Below are positions 1 to 5,162 of a stretch of 9,784 nt of DNA, one piece after another (within the stretch, counting starts at the first letter, position 1; each line of letters opens with the position of its first letter). The notes under the pieces were generated by a model. It was not told where the DNA came from. It was given only the letters and a program-made list of their open reading frames with translations, and searched no databases. The stretch is taken from NCBI GenBank assembly GCA_900552085.1, contig URYB01000078.1:1-9784 (forward strand), in the 5' to 3' direction. The translations under genes were made by a program, and so were the position numbers. The DNA comes from an uncultured Lachnobacterium sp. (GTDB taxonomy: Bacteria > Bacillota > Clostridia > Lachnospirales > Lachnospiraceae).

Positions 1-1572
1 AGAAAACGGACCACTAGGCGAAGAGGATTTTCCAAGAACGGTATTATATGTTCGTCCGTTGATTACGTAGCTAGATGGAACGGTTACGTTTTCTGATGAT
101 CCGGTATATTTCATAAGAGCAACGGTGCCTTTTGTGTTATCTGTAATAACATCAAAATCCGTAACAAGTCCAGCATAAGCTTTTGATGATGAATTGTAGC
201 TTCCAATGTTATACACATATGCGCTCATCTCCGGATATCCATAACCGTAAAGGCTGTCTTTTCCTACTCCGTTTCCAAGAACAGTCTTTGTTGCATTCTT
301 GGAAAGGATATTGTCAACTTCTGTGGCTGTGTAATTTGTATCGTAGCTGTAAATTTGTGCAGCGGCCGCAGTCACAAATGCTGTTGCCTGAGAGGTTCCA
401 GACATAACGCATGTTCCGTCACCAAGATCAAGATATTCTGCGCTCCATTTGTTTTTTGCAGTTGCTTTTGTCATGTTCATAGTAGAGGATTCAAGTCCGC
501 GAATAAATTTTGCTGGAGCCGTATAGTCTACACAATTTCCGGATAAGGACTGTGAATATGCACCCCATGAATTATTGGAGTATGCCATTCCAGATACAGC
601 AACGACTTTTTCATAATTTGCAGGGTAAGAATCATCTGCAGTCATATTCGGATAGTTAGAATTTTTATTACCAGCAGAGGTAATTACAAGAATGCCTTTT
701 GCATATAGAGCATCGATGTATGGATTAATAAAAGAAGAAACCTGATCCATCTGCGTGCTATCCAACGAACAAATAGACAGAGAGAGGTTAACAACATTAA
801 TTCCATTTGGGTTTGATACAATATACTGCAATGCGGAAGCAAGGCGGGATGCTGTGAATGATCCAGAAGAATCAACTGCTTTAATAGGGATAATTTTGAC
901 GTTAGACGGTGTATTGTTTGCAATAATACTTGCAATAAATGTTCCATGGCCATAATCATCAGATGTATTATTGGAATTTGCCAATACATTGTATCCACTC
1001 ATTAGGCGATTCGAAAATTTGCTATTAAAACTTGATGCATCAATTCCAGAGTCTATTACGGCGACTCCCACGTTGTTGATCACCTGGTTTCTTGCAGCAT
1101 CTGTTATATTGGTCGAAGAAATGGATAAGCCCATAACTTCTGGACTAAGTGACAAAGTTACCGTTCCTGTGGAATCTTTTACGGTAGTTCCAAACTGATT
1201 TAATGCGTCATAGTTAAAAGATATACTATCGGCATCTACAGCTGATGAAGAAAGTTCTGCATCCTTATATACAGTGTATCCCTCTTTTTGAAAAGCTGTG
1301 TAAGCATTTTCCATCTGTTTTTTTGTTGAGAATTTAAGAAGTGAAACTCCTCCGCTTTCTGTTTTAGCCACTGCTTTGTGATAATCAGGCAAATTGGTTC
1401 CTGTTACAAAAAGACAGTAAATTTCATTTGTCGAGTTATTATCCGGATTAATCATATCCATGATAGATACATCTTTTGTGCCGGAAAAGTCAGAAGCATA
1501 TGTAATATCGGAAGGTATTACAGAAATGCTCATTGCCATTGCCAATGCAATGGCTAAGATTCTTTTTTTCAT
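1..1572 (-). CDS. Secreted subtilisin-like serine protease (S8 family), 3' end outside window
   Basis: The frame is open from ATG 1572-1570 to the window edge (524 codons, no stop). GAAAGGAG at 1583-1590 supports this start. Residues 1-26 form a signal peptide (MKKR, hydrophobic core, cleavage near TYA-S). Residues about 50-105 (from IYCLFVTG to YTVYKD) look like an inhibitor-I9-type propeptide. The catalytic domain shows Asp174 in VAVIDSGID, His209 in HGTFIASI, oxyanion-hole Asn302 in TSAGNKN and Ser394 in GTSQATAF, so the triad is complete. Residues 482-524 (ALMKYTGSSENVTVPSSY, then NGRTYNTV) resemble the start of a BspA-type LRR_5 module, as in the LRR protein at 3405-4463. Known for the family: propeptide-processed extracellular endopeptidases. 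Inferred: a secreted protease with a C-terminal binding or surface module. Substrate and total length cannot be seen. Confidence 0.93.
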   Translation of the reverse strand, partial: MKKRILAIALAMAMSISVIPSDITYASDFSGTKDVSIMDMINPDNNSTNEIYCLFVTGTNLPDYHKAVAKTESGGVSLLKFSTKKQMENAYTAFQKEGYTVYKDAELSSSAVDADSISFNYDALNQFGTTVKDSTGTVTLSLSPEVMGLSISSTNITDAARNQVINNVGVAVIDSGIDASSFNSKFSNRLMSGYNVLANSNNTSDDYGHGTFIASIIANNTPSNVKIIPIKAVDSSGSFTASRLASALQYIVSNPNGINVVNLSLSICSLDSTQMDQVSSFINPYIDALYAKGILVITSAGNKNSNYPNMTADDSYPANYEKVVAVSGMAYSNNSWGAYSQSLSGNCVDYTAPAKFIRGLESSTMNMTKATAKNKWSAEYLDLGDGTCVMSGTSQATAFVTAAAAQIYSYDTNYTATEVDNILSKNATKTVLGNGVGKDSLYGYGYPEMSAYVYNIGSYNSSSKAYAGLVTDFDVITDNTKGTVALMKYTGSSENVTVPSSYVINGRTYNTVLGKSSSPSGPFS

Positions 1573-1598
1573 AATAAAAGAACTCCTTTCAATTTATT

Positions 1599-1626
1599 TT
1601 GCATTATGGTAGTCATAACCTATAAG
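1599..1626 (+). promoter_or_regulatory. Possible plus-strand promoter facing the hairpin region
   Basis: TTGCAT (1599-1604) and TATAAG (1621-1626) are 16 bp apart on the plus strand and overlap the opposing subtilase promoter. A transcript would start near 1633 and read through the hairpins at 1681-1782. No plus-strand gene follows, so a non-coding RNA is the only obvious product. Support is limited to the two hexamers. Confidence 0.25.
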
Positions 1627-1636
1627 GTTTTGTCAA
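1603..1636 (-). promoter_or_regulatory. Putative subtilase promoter region
   Basis: On the minus strand, TTGACA (1631-1636) is followed by the imperfect dyad ACCT-TAT-AGGT (1619-1629) and by CATAAT (1603-1608, spacer 22) or TACCAT (1606-1611, spacer 19). Both spacers exceed the usual 17, so an activator or a MerR-like mechanism is possible. AGGTTATG (1614-1621) lies 10 nt after TTGAC, as it does upstream of the gene at 9633. Confidence 0.45.
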
Positions 1637-1656
1637 CAAATGTAGTTATAAAATTG

Positions 1657-1672
1657 AAAGGAGACACTTCTA
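1657..1672. repeat. 16-bp direct repeat, copy 1
   Basis: AAAGGAGACACTTCTA is identical to 2376-2391, 719 bp away. Both copies are preceded by AAAATT plus a few A-rich bases. This copy overlaps the right arm of the 13-bp inverted repeat. It may be a recombination site or a duplicated leader remnant. Confidence 0.75.
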
Positions 1673-1680
1673 GGTTAATT

Positions 1681-1720
1681 TTCAGATCTAAGGTAACAAC
1701 CTTGTTACTTTTACTCTGAA
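1681..1720 (+). repeat. Hairpin A (GTAACAA/TTGTTAC core)
   Basis: The outer stem is TTCAGA/TCTGAA (1681-1686 and 1715-1720). The inner stem pairs AAGGTAACAA (1690-1699) with TTGTTACTTT (1702-1711) over a 2-nt centre, including one G-U pair that forms only in the plus-strand sense. The core recurs in hairpin B at 1821-1871. Confidence 0.65.
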
Positions 1721-1734
1721 TGGAAAATATGATA

Positions 1735-1782
1735 AAAATAGGGACTTCCAATGCTTTAATACATTTATGGAGTCCCTATTTT
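1735..1782. terminator. Bidirectional terminator-like hairpin
   Basis: Arms AAAATAGGGACT (1735-1746) and AGTCCCTATTTT (1771-1782) are perfectly complementary over 12 bp. CCA/TGG extends the stem after a single-base bulge. AT tracts at both ends give U-runs in both directions. No gene ends immediately next to it, so what it terminates is unclear. Candidates are a plus-strand RNA from near 1633 or read-through from the small gene at 2040. Confidence 0.55.
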
Positions 1783-1820
1783 ATGCGATATTATGATTAA
1801 ATTTCTGTAGACTAGCAATT

Positions 1821-1871
1821 CTTGTCAGACTTAAGGTAACAAATTCCAAATGTTACTTTTAGTTTGACAAG
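1821..1871 (+). repeat. Hairpin B, 21-bp near-perfect stem
   Basis: The arms 1821-1841 and 1851-1871 pair over 21 positions around a 9-nt loop (1842-1850). There is one T-T mismatch and two G-U wobbles as read on the plus strand; on the minus strand the wobbles become A-C mismatches. The inner part (TAAGGTAACA with TGTTACTTTTA) matches hairpin A, including the position of one wobble. CAATT/AATTG outside the stem could extend it across a 3-nt bulge. Confidence 0.7.
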
Positions 1872-1892
1872 AGTAATTGTATAAATTATGTT

Positions 1893-1912
1893 CGCAAAAA
1901 AGACCACCTCAC
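1893..1912 (-). other. Relic resembling the Rpn terminator
   Basis: The 20 bases here, of the form CGCA(6)GACCACCTCAC, match 4922-4943, of the form CGCA(8)GATCACCTCAC, except for the A-run length and one substitution. At 4922-4954 this is half of a working terminator. Here the partner arm is missing, so no clean hairpin forms. It could be the remains of a deleted copy of a similar gene end, or convergent sequence. Confidence 0.35.
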
Positions 1913-1944
1913 AATTATTGCAATGAATTTGGTAGAAAATAGAC

Positions 1945-1981
1945 GGGAACTACTCGGTAATTGAATTACCGAGTAGTTCCC
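1945..1981. repeat. Perfect 37-bp palindrome
   Basis: GGGAACTACTCGGTAATT (1945-1962) and its exact reverse complement (1964-1981) flank a single base. If C1944 is bulged, AGA/TCT extends the stem to about 21 bp. On the minus strand it lies about 60 nt after the stop of the small gene at 2040 and is followed by GTCTATTTTC, so it may act as that gene's terminator. The U-tract is weak and the arms are unusually long and perfect for that role. Confidence 0.8.
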
Positions 1982-2039
1982 TCTTAAAATCCTAAACTTT
2001 TGAAAACATAGCAGAGCATTTTCGTTATTGGAGTTTTTC

Positions 2040-2237
2040 TTATTTTTGCTGTGGGGATGTATATTTTCCAATACTAACTCTTCTTAACATAACTTGGTCG
2101 TTGTTTTTACGCCAATTATTGAAAAAATATCTATATTCATCTTGCGCATTTATAAATTTACTTATAGACCTCTCCCATGCATAGTTTCCATGTTTTTTGG
2201 AATTTCTTTGGGCTTTTTTAATTTGTCTCTTATTCAT
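2040..2237 (-). CDS. Small basic protein of unknown function (65 aa)
   Basis: I do not recognise a family. The protein starts MNKRQIKKAQRNSKKHG, is rich in Lys, Arg and Asn, and has an aromatic centre (YRYFFNNWRK). It has no signal peptide or membrane segment. The start is supported by AAGGA 8 nt upstream and by a promoter at 2260-2287. Short basic proteins of this style are common near phage and mobile-element genes in Firmicutes, which fits the recombinase-like gene just upstream. The predicted peptides on the other strand and in other frames look like shadows. A function in nucleic acid binding is only a guess from charge. Confidence 0.55.
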   Translation of the reverse strand: MNKRQIKKAQRNSKKHGNYAWERSISKFINAQDEYRYFFNNWRKNNDQVMLRRVSIGKYTSPQQK

Positions 2238-2259
2238 GGCTTATATCCTTATCATGTCT

Positions 2260-2287
2260 TATATTATCAATATGTTTTCTTTTTACA
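2260..2287 (-). promoter_or_regulatory. Putative promoter of the small basic gene
   Basis: On the minus strand TTGTAA (2282-2287) and TAATAT (2260-2265) are 16 bp apart. They lie about 20 nt upstream of the start codon at 2237, whose Shine-Dalgarno AAGGA is in between. Confidence 0.45.
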
Positions 2288-2375
2288 AAGAGAATTTACA
2301 CTACTAAGTTTAGTTAAGTATACCATAAAACTATTTCATAGAAAAGTTTTTGATTGACTATGCTCGAAAATTTAA

Positions 2376-2391
2376 AAAGGAGACACTTCTA
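2376..2391. repeat. 16-bp direct repeat, copy 2, over the recombinase stop codon
   Basis: This AAAGGAGACACTTCTA is identical to 1657-1672. On the minus strand it begins with the TAG stop codon of the recombinase-like gene (2389-2391). Attachment sites often abut the 3' end of an integrase gene, but here the second copy lies on the side away from the gene. Confidence 0.75.
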
Positions 2392-3288
2392 TTCTACGAT
2401 TTTTATTAAATTATAATCACATGCAGATGGTCCTATTTCATCAATAACCTTATTATATCGGAACATCCAGCGTTTGCTAATCCCGACATAATCGGCCACA
2501 TCTGTGGCAGTGGCTCCACCTTTTTGCATATATGCAATGCAAGCGTTTCTTATATCCTGTAATGAAAAATTATACCCTAATTCTCCCATTAGATCATGAA
2601 CCATTCCCTGCAAAGTACGCATATGTAGCTTAGACCCTCTTTTATTGAGAAACATATACTCTTGTGGATAAATGCTGGCACAGTAATTGGTTACTAAAGA
2701 TTGTATATCCTCCGGAATTTTTATATAGCGCTTCTCCTTGTTTCCTATTTTTGGAACGTATATGAATAAAGAACCGGTTTTGTCTTCCATAATATCATTT
2801 GCTTTTAAATTGCATATTTGTGAGGTTGAAATTCCGCAACGAATGGATAAACATAGTACAACATAGAGTTGAGAACTCGTTTTTTGTGCTAGTGCAAGTA
2901 TTTCATCAATTTGTTTTGGAGATGGTATATCATTTATGGTTATATTATCTGAGTACCCAGATAAAGATATAAATTTGAACGGATTAGTGTAGCGATCCAC
3001 ATTAAAGTAATCTCTGTTTGTTTCGATGTACTTTGCAACTGAACGGCAGGCCGATAATAGGGAATGTAGATATTTTGGAGAATAATTTTTTTCTCCTTGT
3101 TCTAAAGTTGTAAAGAATTGCTGCGCCTGTTTTGGTGTTATAGAAAGAAAATCGCACTTCAAGTAGTTGGTAATTCTTTTTATATTCTGAAGATAGTTCT
3201 TTCTTGTACGCAATTGCTTTAATGAAACCTCATAGGAATCCCAAATTTCCATGAATTGTTCAGATAGATAAGAAATATTTTCGCTCAT
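2389..3288 (-). CDS. Divergent tyrosine recombinase/integrase-like protein, probably catalytically degenerate
   Basis: This 299-residue protein has the two-domain layout of phage-type tyrosine recombinases: a SAM-like core-binding part (about 5-105) and a catalytic-fold part (about 120-285). CGISTSQICNLKANDI (151-166) lines up with the TGLRISEL-LNL-W-DI box, but the catalytic Arg is Ser154. A basic beta-hairpin follows (GNKEKRYIKIP, 182-192). LQDIRNA (243-249) replaces HDLRHT, keeping Arg247 but with Gln244 for His. VGI (268-270) replaces LGH. Tyr278 is in place of the nucleophile. GATATDVADYVGISKRW (258-274) also reads like a helix-turn-helix. The start is fixed by GGAGG at 3297-3301. I infer a recombinase-derived DNA-binding protein or a very divergent enzyme; the alignment was done by eye. 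Confidence 0.75.
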   Translation of the reverse strand: MSENISYLSEQFMEIWDSYEVSLKQLRTRKNYLQNIKRITNYLKCDFLSITPKQAQQFFTTLEQGEKNYSPKYLHSLLSACRSVAKYIETNRDYFNVDRYTNPFKFISLSGYSDNITINDIPSPKQIDEILALAQKTSSQLYVVLCLSIRCGISTSQICNLKANDIMEDKTGSLFIYVPKIGNKEKRYIKIPEDIQSLVTNYCASIYPQEYMFLNKRGSKLHMRTLQGMVHDLMGELGYNFSLQDIRNACIAYMQKGGATATDVADYVGISKRWMFRYNKVIDEIGPSACDYNLIKIVE

Positions 3289-3318
3289 CCATAATACCTC
3301 CGCCGTAAGTATATATAT

Positions 3319-3347
3319 ATTATAGCAGAACGTGCGTTTGTTGTCAC
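3319..3347 (-). promoter_or_regulatory. Promoter of the recombinase-like gene
   Basis: On the minus strand GTGACA (3342-3347) and TATAAT (3319-3324) are separated by 17 bp, with an extended -10 TG at the proper place (TGCTATAAT). This is the best sigma-A-type promoter in the window together with the one at 5999-6026. The leader is short, about 25 nt. Confidence 0.7.
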
Positions 3348-3362
3348 GGCTTTAGTAATAAT

Positions 3363-3402
3363 AAAAAGAACAGCCACTATCGTCATAGCAGCTGTTCTTT
3401 TA
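3363..3402 (-). terminator. Terminator of the LRR protein gene
   Basis: AAAAGAACAGC (3364-3374) pairs perfectly with GCTGTTCTTTT (3391-3401), with inner CTAT/ATAG, and a U-run follows in the minus-strand RNA. It begins a few bases after the stop codon at 3405-3407. It separates this gene from the recombinase-like gene. Confidence 0.9.
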
Positions 3403-3404
3403 TC

Positions 3405-4463
3405 TTACTTTATGATGTTTTTGTTGACACCAAAGTAAAATCCTTTGATTTTACTAGCGGTGTCTTTAGAAATCCCTTTTACAGTCTTTAAGCTTTTACA
3501 ACCATTAAAGATGTTGCAAGCATGCAACAGGTTGTTGGACAGCTTAACAGTCTTTAAGTTCTTACATCCTGCAAAAGCATATTTTGCGGTTATCAAAGAA
3601 CTTGGGATTCCAGTAATGGATCTTAAGTTTGAACAACCCATGAAGGATTTGTTCATAGATGTTACATCCCAAGGAAGGCCTTTTACAGTCTTCAGGTTTG
3701 TACATCCAAAACAAACCTTGTAGAGTGATCCATTGATACATCTCACATTTTTATTAAATGTAAGAGTTGTTATTTTTTTGTTGCCGTAGAATAATTTCTT
3801 CCCTACGACAACCTGATATTTCTTACCAGCTACCTTTATGGTTGCAGGAACAGAAACTTTTTTTCCTGTTCCAATGTATTTGGTAAGAATGATCTGTGAA
3901 GAATTTTTCTTCAGTTTGTACGTCCAGTTTTTCTTCACGGAAGAAGGAACACCATCTTCTGTCTTTGAAGATGTGGTACCATTCAACTGTGGCTGTGTTG
4001 ATGTCGTATTCTGACTGCCGGTAGGTGCAGTTGTTGACGATGTCGGCACATATACAATCGTGGTGGTCCCTGCTCCTGGTGTTGTGGAACTATTTCCACT
4101 ATTGTCACTACCATTATCAGTGTTCTTGTTAGAATCCTGATTAGGTGTGTTGTCCGGTTTAGAGGTATCTGGCTTTGTATTATCAGATTTACTCTGATCC
4201 GGGGTTTGATTTTGATTAGGTGTGTTGAAATCATCAGAGCCAGTGTTTGGTTTTGATGTAGTTCCATTTCCACCTGATGTGTTGCCGTTGCTACCGCTGT
4301 TACTGGTGTCATTACTTGGGGCATCAGTACTTGGTGTAGACGGGGTAAAGAAATCCTCTGTGGCAGTATCACAGCTATAAGATGCTGCGTACGGTGTAGT
4401 AACTGCTGATACTACTACTGCTGCTGCCAATGCTACAACTACCATTCTCATTTTGTTCATCAT
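3405..4463 (-). CDS. Secreted BspA-type leucine-rich repeat protein with Ser/Thr/Asn-rich linker
   Basis: I start the protein at ATG 4463 (352 residues) because GAAAGG (4472-4477) lies 8 nt upstream; the ATG at 4487 lies upstream of this site. Residues 1-26 are a signal peptide (cleavage near PYA-A). Residues about 33-175 are low-complexity Ser/Thr/Asn/Pro/Gly/Asp, a flexible wall-spanning type of linker. Residues about 180-240 form the lead-in strand module (ILTKYIGTGKKVSVPATIKV). Four repeats of 22-23 residues follow, each starting F-x-G-C-x-N/S-L at Phe252, 274, 297 and 319, the LRR_5/BspA pattern. There is no LPXTG, membrane anchor or other attachment motif. Known members bind host proteins or partner proteins; the ligand here is unknown. 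Confidence 0.9.
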   Translation of the reverse strand: MMNKMRMVVVALAAAVVVSAVTTPYAASYSCDTATEDFFTPSTPSTDAPSNDTSNSGSNGNTSGGNGTTSKPNTGSDDFNTPNQNQTPDQSKSDNTKPDTSKPDNTPNQDSNKNTDNGSDNSGNSSTTPGAGTTTIVYVPTSSTTAPTGSQNTTSTQPQLNGTTSSKTEDGVPSSVKKNWTYKLKKNSSQIILTKYIGTGKKVSVPATIKVAGKKYQVVVGKKLFYGNKKITTLTFNKNVRCINGSLYKVCFGCTNLKTVKGLPWDVTSMNKSFMGCSNLRSITGIPSSLITAKYAFAGCKNLKTVKLSNNLLHACNIFNGCKSLKTVKGISKDTASKIKGFYFGVNKNIIK

Positions 4464-4481
4464 AAAAACAACCTTTCTGCT

Positions 4482-4506
4482 CCGCAACTATGGTGGCGGG
4501 CCTACC
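4482..4506 (-). promoter_or_regulatory. Small dyad in the LRR gene leader
   Basis: Between the AT-rich leader and the ribosome binding site, the minus strand can form CCGC/GCGG (4482-4485 with 4496-4499) or, alternatively, GGTAGG/CCACC-type pairing over 4492-4506. The two forms exclude each other. This GC-rich patch stands out in very AT-rich DNA. I could not match it to a known riboswitch. Confidence 0.25.
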
Positions 4507-4924
4507 AAAAATAAAATTAAAATAAAAAAACTACATGGCTTTACCTTTTTCAAATGTTTGATCACATAACTTCGAATATTAAAACTTTTCATATGCAATC
4601 TTCGCCGTCCATACAACTGTATACCATCATAAAGACAGATAACAATTAGGAAAAAGCTTGGTTAACAGATAAAAAATAAAAACACTTTTGGAAACATAAA
4701 GAAACATTTTCAAAAAAATAAAAACCAGATTCCAGGCAATAAAATAAGCCCATGCATTCATGCAAGGACTACTGATTATTACCAGATAGCTTAAAAATAG
4801 AGAAAAACGAATGTTTTTCAAGAAAAATAAAATAAAAAAGCTATACATATTTTATATCACATACGAAAAGAAAATGCAACAATGAAATTAAAACTGATCA
4901 GACCATGAATGGACAATAAGACGC
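4507..4924. other. AT-rich intergenic DNA upstream of the LRR gene
   Basis: This stretch has long A-runs on the plus strand and no gene I trust. It presumably contains the LRR gene promoter, but I see no hexamer pair with normal spacing. A small palindrome TGCAT-TC-ATGCA sits at 4753-4764. A 73-codon hydrophobic minus-strand frame at 4627-4848 has no Shine-Dalgarno and looks like a by-product of the A-runs. Confidence 0.6.
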
Positions 4925-4954
4925 AAAAAAAAGATCACCTCACGCGAGATGATC
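4925..4954 (-). terminator. Terminator of the Rpn-like gene
   Basis: In minus-strand RNA a 9-bp stem (4946-4954 with 4933-4941, one G-U pair) closes a 4-nt loop and is followed by eight U residues (4925-4932). It lies about 25 nt after the stop at 4977. Confidence 0.92.
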
Positions 4955-4976
4955 CTTTTGGATAAATACTACCTTC

Positions 4977-5162
4977 CTAAGCATATGTCGGAATTTTATA
5001 TCCGGCAGATTCCATTGCTTTTTCAAACTCAGGAATGCTCATATTGGCTTTCTGTGCACCACGTTCGACACTGTAGTCCTCTGATTGCACAGAATCAAAG
5101 ATTTCTGAAAGCCGGCCTTTTTCAATACCCTTGCGTTCCAGTCTTTCTGCTACGTCGCACAT
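4977..5162 (-). CDS. Possible intragenic C-terminal protein (RpnS-like), 61 aa
   Basis: In frame with the Rpn-like gene, ATG 5162-5160 (Met228) is preceded by AGAGGGAGG (5171-5179), with 8 nt between GGAGG and the ATG. This is stronger than the site in front of the full-length start. The product would start MCDVAERLERKGIEKG and end at the shared stop. In E. coli, rpn genes encode short in-frame C-terminal proteins (RpnS) that inhibit the full-length nuclease; the same arrangement here is an inference. The purine run also encodes Arg-Glu-Val, so chance is possible. Confidence 0.35.
   Translation of the reverse strand: MCDVAERLERKGIEKGRLSEIFDSVQSEDYSVERGAQKANMSIPEFEKAMESAGYKIPTYA

Larger units (their letters stand above)
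1583..1663. repeat. 13-bp inverted repeats enclosing promoter-like DNA
   Basis: CTCCTTTCAATTT (1583-1595) is the exact reverse complement of AAATTGAAAGGAG (1651-1663). The left arm carries the subtilase ribosome binding site on the minus strand; the right arm would read as the same leader on the plus strand. The 55 bp between the arms hold promoter-like sequence in both directions. This is the layout of an invertible promoter, but it could also be the facing leaders of two divergent genes, one of them lost. Confidence 0.6.
1573..2039. other. Gene-free, inverted-repeat-rich interval
   Basis: I see no credible gene here. The interval holds the subtilase leader and promoter, one copy of a 16-bp direct repeat, two related hairpins (1681-1720 and 1821-1871), a terminator-like hairpin (1735-1782), a terminator-like relic (1893-1912) and a 37-bp perfect palindrome (1945-1981). 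The density of dyads is far above that of the other intergenic regions in this window. Confidence 0.8.

Noticed and set aside
684..998. Frames inside the subtilase region on both strands
   Set aside because: The in-frame protease reading with complete Asp-His-Ser motifs explains this DNA; the others are shadows.
1681..1871. Integron attC-like sites
   Set aside because: Two folded hairpins near a tyrosine-recombinase-like gene suggested it, but the cores do not fit the RYYYAAC/GTTRRRY consensus and no cassette genes lie between them.
1886..2071. 61-codon minus-strand frame
   Set aside because: It overlaps the small basic gene, runs through the 37-bp palindrome and lacks a ribosome binding site.
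3983..4372. 129-codon frame overlapping the LRR protein linker
   Set aside because: It is an out-of-frame reading of the repetitive Ser/Thr/Asn linker and has no ribosome binding site.
4464..4487. Upstream ATG (4487) as the start of the LRR protein
   Set aside because: The ribosome binding site lies downstream of it, and the signal peptide begins at ATG 4463.
4464..4560. Cyclic-di-GMP riboswitch in front of the LRR gene
   Set aside because: A GGTAAAGCC string is reminiscent of GEMM pieces, but the remaining conserved blocks and helix order are missing.
4627..4848. Minus-strand 73-codon hydrophobic frame
   Set aside because: There is no Shine-Dalgarno before its ATG, and the Phe/Leu/Ile richness follows from A-runs in AT-rich intergenic DNA.
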